64,000 nucleotides of DNA from Periplaneta americana (GCF_040183065.1 NC_091119.1:60002892-60066891); one strand, 5' to 3'. Counted from the stretch's first letter, positions 31,531 to 43,002 are shown. The notes: generated by a model not told the origin, from the sequence alone. Made by a program: numbers and translations.

Positions 31531-31822
31531 CGATAAGCAGCCATGATTGGTTGAAATACGTCCTTCCGTACTGTTTTATTGGTCAAAAGTAGTATGACGT
31601 AGTAAAAGTGTAATAGTCTAAAAAAAACCTCAAATTAAGGAATAAGAACCATTAGCCTCAATTAAAGTAAAGTAAAATAAAATGAAATATGTTTATCATA
31701 CATGCAAAAATGAATGAAGACGAGAACTATGCTTGTTTAGCTACAATTAGTTCAAAATATTACAATATGCATATTGCTGAACATGAAATAAAAGAAAAGG
31801 AAACTTCTATTGTTAATTAAAC

Positions 31823-31965
31823 CATGGATTGCAAGACGTAACATGAAAAATATCCATAAAAACTTATTCAAACAGCTAAAATGCGAGGTCTTGAAAAGTT
31901 ACATAAATTATGTGAGAATGGATGAAGATAATTTTCTCTTTGTCCAAACTTATGCAATCTTCCTC
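31823..31965 (+). pseudogene. HARBI1-like nuclease N-terminal fragment
   Basis: Reads KPWIARRNMKNIHKNLFKQL then SYINYVRMDEDNFLF. Matches the PW...R...G.....L..EL......Y.NFLRM....F..LL start of Harbinger nucleases. It agrees with the TTA target site of the surrounding element. The catalytic DDE region is absent. Confidence 0.75.
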
Positions 31966-32054
31966 TACAGCAGTTACAGTCTTAGCTACTTTTATGTAGC
32001 CTACATTTCTCATATTTCATTTCTGTCTTTGTAGTCCATGTGTCTTGTGTTATA

Positions 32055-32782
32055 CAGGATGTTTCCGGGCTGGTATTACAAACTTCCAGGGGTGATGGGG
32101 AAGGGCACATATATCAATTTGAGATAAGGAACCCTGGTCCGGAAATGACTGAGTCGAAAGTTATAAGCAAAAATAGTTGTCTGGAAATGGAATTCTAATT
32201 TGGCACCACGTGCTCTCCTTCCCTTAATCTTCGGAACAGTTGTGGAAAAATGGTATGGGCCGGATGTCTCTTACGTGGGTACTTGCCCCGATATAATCTG
32301 TGAGCTAGTCTACTGTTCCCATTGGCTCATCCGTATTCGAAAATCAGATCTGCTTATTCCGCTCTCGTGTACTCCTCCATTTCACTAGGACTGATCGACT
32401 GGACACTGCAACTTGTACACATACACTGCTGTCTACAGACGTGCAAATCAGGACCGACCATGTCCGTTACACATTACGCTATCTGCATTGCTTTAGTGTA
32501 GTTTCCTGTCGCCATCCCTCAGACAGCGCACTGAATCGAATATTGTAAGTAGGCAACGTAAACATCGTCAGATAAATACAGTATGTGTAAGATGTACAGA
32601 TAAATATACATAAATAAGGTGTACAGAGGAATAAAATTATTTCATTTCCACACAACTATTTTTGCTTGTAACTTTCGACTCAGTCGTTTCCGGACCAGGG
32701 TTCCTTATCTCAAATTGATAGTTACATGTGCCCTTCCCCATCATCCCTGAAAGTTTGTAACACTAGCCCGGAAACATTCTGT
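32055..32782 (-). mobile_element. MITE family M, copy 2
   Basis: Inverse orientation relative to copy 1 at 26854, over 85% identical, with ends CAGGATGTTTCCGGGCTGGT and the complement. It contains the same broken helix-turn-helix start on the minus strand. Confidence 0.88.
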
Positions 32783-33480
32783 ATAACTAGGGTACGGATT
32801 TTTAGGTCGTTAAAATGTAATTTTAGGTGCCTAAAATAGGCTTAAAAGTGTAGGAAATAGTCTCTGAATTGAAAATAGGTTCTAACAAAAAATAATATTT
32901 TCTTCAAAGCGTGTTTCAAATCATCAGGAATTCACTTTTAGAATTTAATAATTTTAAATGCTTATACACCGTTACCACCACTGCTACTACTAAAAGTACA
33001 AGAACAACAAATATCTAACTAGTTATAAGTTACATAAACTAATGTGAAAAATAAGTTTTAGACATAAATTCAGTACATAAATCTGCAACTAAAAAGCAAT
33101 GTCTTTTGTCACTCAACACAAATTTGTATGCTGAAAATGAACGGTTCACGTCCACTGAAGTAACAGGAGCGTATTTCAATTTTGACACTAATTGCACAGG
33201 ATTGTTACATTGCAAATCCGTGTTGTTCCCTGCTAGGATATCTGAAGCAGTACGCAGGTCATTCAGTCCTACATTTCTCTGCAGAATTGCTCCCGTTTAT
33301 CCCGTACTTTACTTTCAACAGAATCAGAGAAACACATTTGGAATTTGAAATACAAATATTAGAAATAAGAATGGATGTTTTGACCTATCAGAGATAAAAT
33401 GTGCTTATAGGTCAAAATAGGTATTTTAGGTGCTATTAAAATACCAATTTTAGGCATAGTTTTATATGAAACGTGTATTT
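32783..33480 (-). mobile_element. hAT remnant
   Basis: Minus strand around 33280-33090 reads ELRTASDILAGNNTDLQCNN, then APVTSVDVNRSFSAYKFVLS and DKRHCFLVADLC with one frameshift. APVTSVDVxRSFSxYK is the hAT C-terminal dimerisation signature. Flanking A/T-rich phrases with ttttagg (32800-32880 and 33410-33460) may be its ends. Confidence 0.7.
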
Positions 33481-33790
33481 GCAAGTTTTTATGAACTTAT
33501 CTTTTAAGAATTAAAATGGGTTTTTACATAAAATCCGAAGTCTGTATATAATATTTCATTTGCTTCATATTCTCATATCTGCATTTTGGTCGTAATAACA
33601 GTTCAACAATATTTACGTTTCACTATATTGGTTTCAAGATACGCCAGACTTCAATAAAAAATAGCAAGATGTACTTACATTTTATAAAGTATCTTTTGTC
33701 AAGGAAACTTTTATAGAAGAAACCCCATTATACTGGTATTTTATAAAAGATCTTTGACATTGTATCTTAGATAGTGTAATACAAGCCTTA

Positions 33791-34810
33791 GGAGCATTTG
33801 AAATGATCTATAGTAAAAGAGAGAACAGCAAACATAACAGTAGACAATTATAATTTCATTTTATTAGTTTATTTGTAAAGTAGTCGGTTTAGAACTGAGA
33901 ACTGAACAACGGAAATACTACAAATGTTTATTTTGTGTTACTATGATAATATTCGACTGAGACAGGATGGTTCACTTGTCAGCATCGGATTCATGAATGC
34001 CACCTAGGTCACCTATCGTACTTGAATAATCACCGCATTACCGGGTGAGTATAAAGTTACGCCCCATTTCTATTCATGCATGCATAATCCGTGTGCAAGG
34101 ATCATTGTTATTATTTTGTGAAGGTGCTGTTGGGTGTGAGTAAAAATACTATGTTGTTGAAACAAACAAATAAATAAATAATAATTCTTGCATTCAAAAT
34201 CCGACGTAAATTTTTACACACTCAATGTAGAGAGAACAAAATGAATCAAGCTAAGAATGCACAGTTTCGCTTGAGCGGATTAGTTAGTACAGACCTTATT
34301 GAGTTGTGGGCTGTCTTCTCCGTAAACAGTGTAGTATGCGAGAACGCAGAATTGGTGTGTCAATGCCCCCTCGGGACACAGCGTACGTACAATGCGTGCT
34401 GTTTTGTTGCTGTACGGAAACAACTCCCATATGCCTAGAGACGTCAGCACTCGCTGTTAAGAACAATAACAAAAATAATACGTGTTCAAAAACTTTGTAC
34501 AGACTGACACAATAGGAGTTTTTATTTGAACTTTGTGCGTAGGCCTATAATTGTACTACTCAACAGAATATCTGATGTTTGATCAACGCCAAATCTAATC
34601 AAGTAGTCAAAACAATGGTTCTAAGTATACTCCACGTACTTAAGTAGGCTACTTGGCGAGTTCTTAATAAGATAATTTAAGGAGGTTGTACATTGATGAG
34701 GGATTTGATTGGATTGTAAAGGGCGAATACTTTGGGGATTCATAGCTTATGGGTCGCCGTGGGCTTCGGAATGGGTCGTCGTAGCTGTCCAAAAAAAATA
34801 TATCAAAATG
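33791..34810. other. lipase A intron, unassigned
   Basis: 34241-34515 has two overlapping plus-strand frames rich in Cys with no family I recognise and no splice support. The lid/cap exon of the lipase is not visible here. Confidence 0.35.
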
Positions 34811-34825
34811 TACTTCATTTAAAAT

Positions 34826-35118
34826 GGCGGCCGGGTAGCTCAGTTGGTAGAGCGGCTGGCTACGGTCTGGAAGGTCCGGGGTTCGATCCCGAGTGGTGAC
34901 GGGATTTTTTCTCGCTCCAAACTTTCAGAACGGCCCCGAGGTTCACTCAGCCTCCTATAAAATTGAGTACCGGGTCTTTCCCGCGGGTAAAAGGCGGTCA
35001 GAGCGTGGTGCCGACCACACCACCTCATTCTAGTGCTGAGGTAATGTAAAGCCTGGGGCTCTACCTCCATGCCCCCCAAGAGCCTTCATGGCATGTGACG
35101 GGGATACCTTTTTTTTTT
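34826..35118 (+). mobile_element. tRNA-derived SINE (family D), copy 1
   Basis: GGCCGGGTAGCTCAGTTGGT (A box) and GGGGTTCGATCCC (B box), a ~220-nt body and a poly-T tract before a perfect 15-bp target duplication TACTTCATTTAAAAT (34811-34825 and 35119-35133). Confidence 0.95.
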
Positions 35119-35148
35119 TACTTCATTTAAAATTATGAACCTTTTATG

Positions 35149-35545
35149 AACGGAACAAGACCTTTGTTACGGCAGCGAAGCTTGGACCTTACGAAAAAGG
35201 AATGAAAATAGAATTACTGCCAGTGAAATGAAGTTTATGCGCCGAACAGCAGGATACACTAAATGGGATCATAAAGAAAATGAAGACATCCTACAAGAAC
35301 TGGGAATGGAACCTGTACTACAGTATATTCATCAGTATCAAGACAACTGGTTTCATCATGTCAAGCGTATGCCTAGGCCTAGAATAAGAATCCCTCGAGC
35401 GATCTTGAACTACAGACCAACAGGGAAAAGATCACTGGGTCGCCCTGTGAAGAGATGGCACGAAAACTTTTGTAGACGAACAAACCTTCTAGGACTATCA
35501 CCTGTTAGGAAGATGATGATGATGATAATGATGATGAATAAAAAC
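35149..35545 (+). mobile_element. LINE family C 3' fragment with (GAT)n tail
   Basis: Plus strand reads LCYGSEAWTLRKRNENRITA, then EMKFMRRTAGYTKWDHKENE, DILQELGMEP, RIPRAILNYRPTGKRSLGRP and VKRWHENF: the C-terminal end of an insect non-LTR reverse transcriptase. Ends in ATGATGATGATGATAATG repeats. 5' truncated and inactive. Confidence 0.9.
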
Positions 35546-35578
35546 ACGATAATATCTGTCTGTATGTAATAATAATAC

Positions 35579-35841
35579 TTAGTTACTGGATTTTAAAGAA
35601 CCCGGAGGTTCATTGCCGCTCTCACATAAGCCCGCCATCGGTCCCTATCCGGATCAAGATTAATCCAATCTCTATCATCATATCCCACTTCCCTCAAATC
35701 TATTTAATATTATCTTCCCATCTACGTCTCGGCCTCCCCAAAGGTCTTTTTCCCTCTGGCCTCCCAACTAACACTCTATATGCATTTATGGATTCGCCCA
35801 TACGTGCTACATGCCCTGCCCATCTCAAACGTCTGGATTTA
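35579..35841 (-). mobile_element. LINE family A 3' fragment
   Basis: Same 3' end as the other copies (ttactggattttaaagaacc); ends abruptly at gtctggattta before (AAT)n. Short 5'-truncated insertion. Confidence 0.9.
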
Positions 35842-35872
35842 ACAATAATAATAATAATAATATAATAATAAT

Positions 35873-36515
35873 ACTTACTTACAAATGGCTTTTAAGGAAC
35901 CCGGAGGTTCATTGTCGCCCTCACATAAGCCCGCCATCGGTCCCTATCCTGTGCAAGATTAATCCACTCTCTATCACCATACCCCACCTCCCTCAAATCC
36001 ATTTTAATATTATCCTCCCATCTACGTCTCGGCCTCCCTAAAGGTCTGTTTCCCTCCGGTCTCCCAACTAACAATCTATATGCATTTCTGGATTCGCCCA
36101 TACGTACTACATTCCCTGCCCATCTCAAACGTCTGGATTTAATATTCCTAATTATGCCAGGCGAAGAATACAATGCGTGCAGTTCTGCGTTGTGTAACTT
36201 TCTCCATTCTCCTTTAACTTCATCCCTCTTAACCCCAAATATTTTCTTAAGCCCTTATTCTCAAACACCCTTAATCTCTGTCCCTCTCTCAAAGTGGGAG
36301 TCCAAGTTTCACAACCATACAGAACAACGGGTAATATATCTGTTAAAAAAATTCTAACTTTCATATTTTTTGACAGCAGACTACATGACAAAAGCTTCGC
36401 ATTCTAATAATAACACGCATTTCCCATATTTATTCTGCGTTTAATTTCCTCCCGAGTGTCATTTATATTTGTTATTGTTTCTCCAAGATATTTGAATTAT
36501 TCAACCTCTTCGAAG

Positions 36516-36517
<2 letters not shown>
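35873..36517 (-). mobile_element. LINE family A 3' fragment inserted in (AAT)n
   Basis: Minus strand: INMGNACYY, LLSKNMKVRIFLTDILPVVL, YGCETWTPTLREGQRLR, then RRLRWAGNVVRMGESRNAYR and GRPEGNRPLGRPRRRWEDN to LRVP. AAT repeats on both sides (35844-35872 and 36519-36570) act as the target. Confidence 0.93.

Positions 36518-36518
<1 letters not shown>

Positions 36519-36570
<52 letters not shown>
36519..36570. repeat. (AAT)n microsatellite
   Basis: About 17 units; continues the AAT tract at 35844-35872 interrupted by the LINE. Confidence 0.95.
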
Positions 36571-36571
<1 letters not shown>

Positions 36572-37177
36572 TCTACTCTTATTTAGAAGGTATTTTTACA
36601 TCAGCACTATCCAAAATAGACGCACAAGTCTTTGGCTTTGACTTTGACTTTGGCCCTTGACTACTCATTTGGCTCATTATTAGAGTTCCAAGTCTGGTTA
36701 CTTTGAATATAAGTTAGGTGTACATCGATCATACTAGCTTCGTACGGAGAGTAAGTTGCAAGTCAACAGATGTTTCGTTGAACCAAGCAGTCGTCCCACA
36801 TGCACCGGTGCTGTGTGTCTACATTTGTTTATTCGTGTAACTGTGTGTGTAAGTCGGTTAACAGTAGGAATACCACTTGGAATTAATGACAAAAATAAAG
36901 AAATATATATTTAAAGGCAGTTTATATCCAATAAACAAAATTTTACTAGGGATAGACGAAAAAAATCAGGCGCCAGCCCCTTTATTTTTAGGAGGCATCT
37001 CATTTCGTCCAGACATGCAATGAGGGAACCATTCGAGCTAAGATAAAGATACATTTACTGAAATATATTAAACAAAATTAAATACCTATGCAATGCAAAC
37101 GCGCTCTCAGAGACGTTCTGAAGCTATGTAGGATAATATCTTGAGATGCAACAAAGGTAACGATATTAATTTAAAAG
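36571..37177. other. lipase A intron, no feature
   Basis: Only a short (TTGACT)n-like run at 36631-36655. No motif. Confidence 0.4.
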
Positions 37178-37405
37178 TCGGCCTGGTTGGTGTAGTTGGT
37201 ATAGCGCTGGCCTTCTATGTCCGAGGTTGAGTGTTCGATTCCGGGCCAGGTCTATGGCATTTAAGTGTGGTTAAATGTGACAGGCTGATATCACTAGATT
37301 TACTGGCATGTAAAAGAACTCCTGTGGGACAAAATTCCAGCACACCGGCAACGCTGATATAACCCCGACAGTTGCGAGCGTCGTTAAATAAAGCATAACA
37401 ATTCT
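37178..37405 (+). mobile_element. tRNA-derived SINE (family E)
   Basis: GTCGGCCTGGTTGGTGTAG head with A-box-like GTAGTTGGTATAGCG and B-box TGTTCGATTCC; tail cgttaaataaagcataac. Probable 9-bp duplication ATTTAAAAG on both sides. Confidence 0.8.
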
Positions 37406-37717
37406 AACAATTCATTTAAAAGCGCAGTCGAATTTCTTCCTACAACCGTTTTTGTTAACATTGTGTATTAGTCGTAGTGACATAAAATAAGCCGAAGTCT
37501 TGACATTTTTTTTGAACTCAAACATTTCAGACGTCACATACAATTTATAGTCGTCATGGCTACCTGGCGTCCGGAATTAGTCTACCCTTGATTTTTACAA
37601 TAAATAAAACGCATCTAGATACGTCAGCGGTGATCAAAACTCGAACGGCAGTGATTACACGCGAGAGATAGTCTAAGAAGTAAGGAGACGGGGGAGAGGT
37701 ACATGGCATGAAAACTA

Positions 37718-38821
37718 CAGGGACATCATTTTATTTTTACTAACATTTTTAATATTAACCTGGCTATACCTTTGGATTAATGATTAAGAACCGGAAACAC
37801 CGTTTGCTACCCCCTTCCACGACTGGAGTTCGATGATACTGGCGTAAAATACAAACAAATCACTTTATTAGATATAGGAGGGAAGAAAAGTAGTTCATCC
37901 ATTTACGTAAACTGGGAAATATTGCAATTTTGAGTTTGATAATTTTCATTAGGTTTTTGTTTAATCAAAATACAGTGCTATATTAACAACAAGTGTGTTT
38001 ACTCACGAATTGAGTTATCCATGCTAATGTATTCATTATGCAGTGTATATTATACTGTCTACAGCACATTAGCGTACACTATAGAAAATGAAGTTAAATT
38101 GAACAATAATCATAATATGGATATTTAAATACATTTTTGAAAATGGTGGCCATTCATTTCGATACAGGCTTCAGTTCTTTTGTGCATATTATCGCACTGT
38201 AGACTATTGCATCTAATTCTAATTACCAGTTTCGTCCTTCGTACTGGTAACTCATGTTGAAATAATTCTGTACCTACTCTATAAAAGAGTACCTTACGTA
38301 GTTAAATTCAATCTTCACTTCTGCCCGACCCGCACAGATAAAATTACTCAGACATGCTATCTACTGTCCATCCAAGTGGTTATGTCGCAGGATCGTAGAA
38401 AGGGGGGAAATCACGTGACAGTTAATTACTTAACGAGACCTTTTATTTAAGTTATTTTAAACAGTTGTATAATATTACATAGATGTCCAATTCCTAACAG
38501 AAATTAATGTTTTCAGAAAAGAGCTAAGACAGCCCCGCCACTAGCCTTTACAGAGGGGCGAGCAGAAGCAGGTGGGGGAAATCGGAATACGACGTAGATA
38601 AACGGACGACAGTACCTGTGCGAAAATATGATTCAATATTGAAAGCTCTTTCGTCACTGGAAAACGCGAACATATTTCTGGAACGTACTATACTCACTCA
38701 CTGCGTCCTTGGTTCTGTGTGGAGGACAGGCGGAACTTCATTAGTAGAAGGGGTGGGAATGAAGTACATTAAAAAACTGAGGTACAATAAAAATTGAAGT
38801 AAAAATAAAATGATGTCCCTG
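37718..38821. mobile_element. MITE family Y, copy 2, inside element X
   Basis: Same TIRs as copy 1. The host site reads gaaaacTA|...|TAcaaccag, while X copy 1 and copy 3 read gctacaacc and ctataacc without interruption, proving the boundaries and a TA duplication. Confidence 0.95.
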
Positions 38822-39289
38822 TACAACCAGTAGTGGTTCGTGCACTAACATTGAGTTCGTCATCAACCCCGCTAATAAAAGTCGCAAGCTTTCCTGTGTC
38901 AGTAATGTCATTACCGTCATCAATAATGAATTAAAAATATATACAAATTTTCCGCCGTTTAAAAAATATTCCTCATGAACACAATCAGAAATTTTCTGAA
39001 TTCTCTTCTGGATTTTAGTCGAGAAATGCGCAGTTTTCCAATTTAATTAACGAATTTCATTGGACAACTTATTTGAGGCACCTTGATCATTACGCTTTTA
39101 TAAAACTCTCCTTCGTTGGAAGGCTTAATAGATCAAGGTATTTCGTTCGCCACTAGATAGCTGGCTTCCTTACATTTAATTATGTCATCTTTTTCTTCAT
39201 GACGTTGATTGAAAGCAAATTTCAGTTCTTGGAGTTTAATAGCTCGTTTCATTACTACACTAGCACGTAATATTCAATCAGTTTCTCTA

Positions 39290-39303
39290 TATTATTATTA
39301 TTA

Positions 39304-39350
<47 letters not shown>
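39290..39350. repeat. (ATT)n microsatellite
   Basis: Shared with X copy 1 but shorter. The SINE D copy lies at its right border and ATT resumes at 39637. Confidence 0.95.
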
Positions 39351-39634
39351 GGCAGCCAGGTGGCACAGTTGGTAGAGCAGCTGGCTACGGACTGGAAGGT
39401 CCGAGGTTCGATCCCAGGTGGTGACAGGATTTTTTCTCGTTACCAAACTTTCAGAACGGCCCCGAGATTCACTCAGCCTCCTATAAAATTGAGTACCGGG
39501 TCTTTCCCGGGGGTAAAAGGCGGTCAGAGCGTGGTGCCGACCTCACCACCTCATTCTAGTGCCGAGGTCATGGAAAGCATGGGGCTCTACCTCCATGCTC
39601 CCCAAGTGCCTTCATGGCATGTTACGGGGATACC

Positions 39635-39640
<6 letters not shown>
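39351..39640 (+). mobile_element. SINE family D, copy 2, inserted in (ATT)n
   Basis: GGCAGCCAGGTGGCACAGTT head, B-box GAGGTTCGATCCC, body about 93% identical to 34826-35118. Absent from X copy 1 at the corresponding position. Confidence 0.93.
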
Positions 39641-39673
<33 letters not shown>

Positions 39674-39697
39674 ACTGCTGATACTGATAATGCTATC

Positions 39698-39735
<38 letters not shown>

Positions 39736-40195
39736 ATGAGTAACTAGTAAATAACTGGTAATAGTCGTCAAAAGATTAAGAAAGAAATTAAAATGGACAT
39801 ATAGTGGTAGTAATTATTTTATCATTCAAGGGAAGATGTAGGCCTATATATTGAGACATGTATATAAGAATTATGGTAACACTTGCTGATAAATAATAAT
39901 AAAAATAATAATAATACCTGTTATGCCTGTATAATGCCCTGTAATGTCCTTTCTATATACTACTACTAATTGAACAGTTGAGCAAAGCAAGATATTATAT
40001 TTTCTCCGACAGAACAGCGAATAAATTCCTCTTCCCATTCTGTTCCTGCTCGTAGAGACAGAGGGTTTGTAGAGCGACATAGTACCGACACTGCTTACCT
40101 TCAATACGTGAGCGAGACAGAGAGGAAACTCCCCTTACCAGTATGAATATATTTGATTACACGATGTAATCACGATACCCAGTTTGGTCACCGGT

Positions 40196-40660
40196 GCTCT
40201 AGATGTAATTAAAGTTTGGCATTAACAAATAAAAAAAATATATATATATATGTGTATATAAATTTTAGCAGAAACAAAATAAAACAAATTATGCGTGCTT
40301 TACGCGTCGCTACTAATTACAATCATTGGCTATAAACATTTAAAGATCTTTAAATGAACAATTTTTCCTTCTTCCTGATAAAATACATTTTCTTCTTTCG
40401 TAATGACGTGCTCGCTACTAAATTCTTCTACTGTAGCACTCATTCCAACCGCCTAGTCTGTTTTACCAGAAGGGAGTATCAATAAATGCAGCGTTATTGA
40501 AATATTTTAATGGAAACTATTTGTTTCAAAAGGAAAGTTTGAAAATTACAATGGGCTTGAGGAAGGATCAATGAAAGTACCTTGTTTTGTAAACAAGGAT
40601 AGGAAAAATTATTCTGTATTTAAATGGCTCTAATATATATTTGGAATAATCATCACCATT
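40196..40660. other. lipase A intron, no feature
   Basis: A-rich with a short (TA)n at 40239-40250; no coding or TIR signal. Confidence 0.4.
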
Positions 40661-40674
40661 AATTCGAGAAAAAT

Positions 40675-40757
40675 TCGTTCCGGCACCGGGAATCGAACCT
40701 GGGACCTCTCAGCTCTGCGCGCTGAGTGCTCTTTCCAACTGAGCTATACCGGGACAC
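40675..40757 (-). mobile_element. tRNA-like SINE head (family C), second copy
   Basis: Minus strand GTATAGCTCAGTTGGAAAG, anticodon arm TCAGC-GCGCAGA-GCTGA, and CCAGGTTCGATTCCCGG. Followed by GAACGAATTTTTCTCGAATT, similar to the copy at 24570. Confidence 0.7.
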
Positions 40758-41035
40758 AAGGGTGGTGAGACCTCATATAATGAATATGTGATGTACGAGT
40801 ATATATTTGGAAGTTTGCTAATACGCCCTTCTGGCATGATGCCCTCGATATGATAAAGACATACGTAGGCGTTCTATATTAAATCGTATCTATATAGCAG
40901 TTCTGGGAATAAAGAGAAAAGGAAAAAGAAATAAGATACCCCCGCCCATGTCCTTTTCGCTTCACCGCTTCAGAAACGATCACATAGTAAGGCACTGTCC
41001 ATCAGTGAGTGGTGGATTTCAGGCGACCAGCGAGA

Positions 41036-41380
41036 TCTGAAAGCTATATTATAGAAAATATATTTCTGTGAAAATCTGAAAACAGATAAATGGTATGCCA
41101 AAAGCATTCCTTCTGTATGATGATTCGTAGAAAATATATTTCCGTGAAAATCTGAAAACAGATAAATGGTATGCCAAAAAGCATTTGTTCTGTATGATTT
41201 TCGTAGAAAATACATTTCCGTGAAAATACGAAAACAGATAAATGGTATGCCAAAAAGCATTCCTTCTGTAAGATGATTCCTAGAAAATATATTTCCGTGA
41301 AAATATAAAACAGATAAATGTTATGTCAAAAAGCATCCCTTCTGTAAGATGATTACTAGAAAATATATTTCCGTGAACAT
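41036..41380. repeat. ~76-bp tandem array, five units
   Basis: Unit tagaaaatatatttccgtga then aaatctgaaaacagataaat and ggtatgccaaaaagcattcc; starts near 41053, 41128, 41204, 41280 and 41356. It ends about 60 bp from the donor of the lipase exon at 41438. Confidence 0.95.
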
Positions 41381-41437
41381 CTTGAACTATGTATATTCTT
41401 GCAGTATCACAGTGCACGTTGTGTAATGGAAACTCAC

Positions 41438-41684
41438 CCCAATCAGTCCGCTGATAGGAAGAATGACATGTAGCAACGGGTGCTTTGGATTCTTCAAGTA
41501 GACTGGGGGTGCGAGGAAGAAGCCCACGCTGAGCTTATCGTTGTAATCGGGCCGCATGGACGCCATTACCAAGAGCATATTGGCACCCATCGAGTGGCTG
41601 ATGTAAGACAGACGATTTTCTCCAGTAGTGGCTAAGATGTAGTCAATCGTGGCCGGCATGTCATACATGCCCATTTCATGCCAG
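41438..41684 (-). CDS. lipase A nucleophile exon
   Basis: Acceptor TATTGTGCAG|CTGGCATG at 41684 and donor ATTGGG|GTGAGT at 41438; 247 nt. Encodes WHEMGMYDMPATIDYIL, GENRLSYISHSMGANMLLVM and KLSVGFFLAPPVYLKNPKHP, then LLHVILPISGLIG. WHEMG-YD-PA and the nucleophile elbow place it in the acid lipase / lipase-3 family. The elbow reads SHSMG instead of the usual GHSQG: the catalytic Ser is kept but the first Gly is Ser. The split Ser codon (AG|C) joins exactly with the exon at 49117. It ends in phase 0. Confidence 0.95.
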
Positions 41685-41741
41685 CTGCACAATATAACAC
41701 GACAAACTTTTTTCTCTTACATATTATCTTCCTCATTAGGC

Positions 41742-41756
41742 CTACTACTACTACTG

Positions 41757-41798
<42 letters not shown>
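41742..41798. repeat. (CTA)n microsatellite
   Basis: About 19 CTA units, 60 bp upstream of the lipase acceptor at 41684. Confidence 0.95.
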
Positions 41799-42650
41799 AT
41801 CATTGTCGTTATCATTATGATTGTCGTTATAATTGTTATTGATGCTTGTCATCGTAAACGTTTATTATCATCACAACCTTCATCGTTATCATCATTATCG
41901 TAATGACCATCAACACTACCATCATCATACCTTTGTCATAGTCATTAGTACCGCCATCTTTTATCGCTATCGGAGCTGTCACATGATTGCCATCATCTAT
42001 CCTATACGAGTATCATAATCACAATCGACGCATGAACGTAATTTTCACATTAATCGTCACTATGTGTCGTCATCTAAGTCTGCACATGATCGTCATTGTC
42101 ACTGTATTCGTCATAATTTCGTCATCACAATCGGCACGTGATCGTCATTGTCATCGTATTCGTCATTCTATGTCATCATTGCAATCATCACATGATCGTC
42201 ATTGCCACCGTATTCGTCATCGTGTCATCGCATCGGCACAGGCTAGTCATGTGCTGTTATTGCAGTCGTTATTATAATCGTCATTGTAATTGTCATGATC
42301 TTATCACAGTAGTTAAGACTGTCAACATTACAATTATTATTATTATGATTGTCGTTATCGTAGTCATAATCTTTATAGTTTTCATTGCGATCATTGTGAT
42401 AATCTTGTTGTCATCATAACTGCGTCCGTTATCGTAAACGGAAATCTTAATTGTCATGTTGCAATCATTATCAATTGTCCTCATCGTAACTACAATAGCT
42501 GACTTTATCGAAATTGTTATCATGCTCGTTGTCATATTAACCCTCATCTTGATTCTCGTCATTAATGGTCGTTATAATCGTCGATGCCTTCTTAAGCGCC
42601 ATCATGACCCATTATTGCAATTATCATGATTTCGTCATTATATAGAGTAA
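41799..42650. repeat. degenerate (TCATCG/TTATCA)-type simple repeat
   Basis: 850 bp dominated by cat/cgt/att triplets such as tgatcgtcattgtca recurring at ~50-60 bp; open frames across it (His/Ile/Val-rich) are by-products. Confidence 0.85.
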
Positions 42651-43002
42651 TAAATTACAATTTTTAACATTATGAAGATAAATGTCCATTCGTTACAGCA
42701 AAATTTACCTATAAGAGTAATTAGTCATGCTTTCATGAAATAGATCAGTGGTCTCTGAGGTCATGACCTAAACTACATTGTGGAAATTTCATAGCTTCTC
42801 TTTCTATCGATATATTATCATTTCTATTCATACTGCAACGTCTGGACCCATACCTAAATATAGGAATTGCCATTACATTACATAATTGCACAGTATTTTG
42901 TTTACGTTTTTCTAATTATGCTGTAAATAATATTTTGGTCGTCGTATTTATCTTTTCTGGTTATCTGAAATAGTTTGCATCATAAGTACCGTATTTAAAA
43001 TG

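Larger units (their letters stand above)
30385..31620. repeat. repeat K, copy 1
   Basis: About 1.2 kb shared with 53684-54993 in inverse orientation, from acagtaatctcatta to gtgtaatagtc. Inverted ends GACTATTACAC occur at 30464 and 31607-31618. Noncoding; possibly a Harbinger-type MITE. Confidence 0.75.
30278..33787 (+). mobile_element. PIF/Harbinger element with nested insertions
   Basis: Ends GGCTGATATTACACTATC and the complement of GGCTTGTATTACACTATC, flanked by 3-bp TTA at 30275-30277 and 33788-33790, the target preference of PIF/Harbinger. A HARBI1-like N-terminal fragment is at 31823. MITE M copy 2 and a hAT remnant lie inside. Confidence 0.7.
37625..40195 (-). mobile_element. hAT family X, copy 2, interrupted by MITE Y and SINE D
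   Basis: Starts CAGCGGTGATCAAAACTCG and ends ...GATACCCAGTTTGGTCACCG. Removing 37718-38821 and the SINE at 39351-39640 leaves sequence collinear with copy 1. The terminal duplication is not clean (ctagat.. on both sides). Confidence 0.88.

Noticed and set aside
41833..42562. His/Ile/Val-rich frames on both strands
   Set aside because: By-products of a degenerate cat/cgt/att simple repeat.
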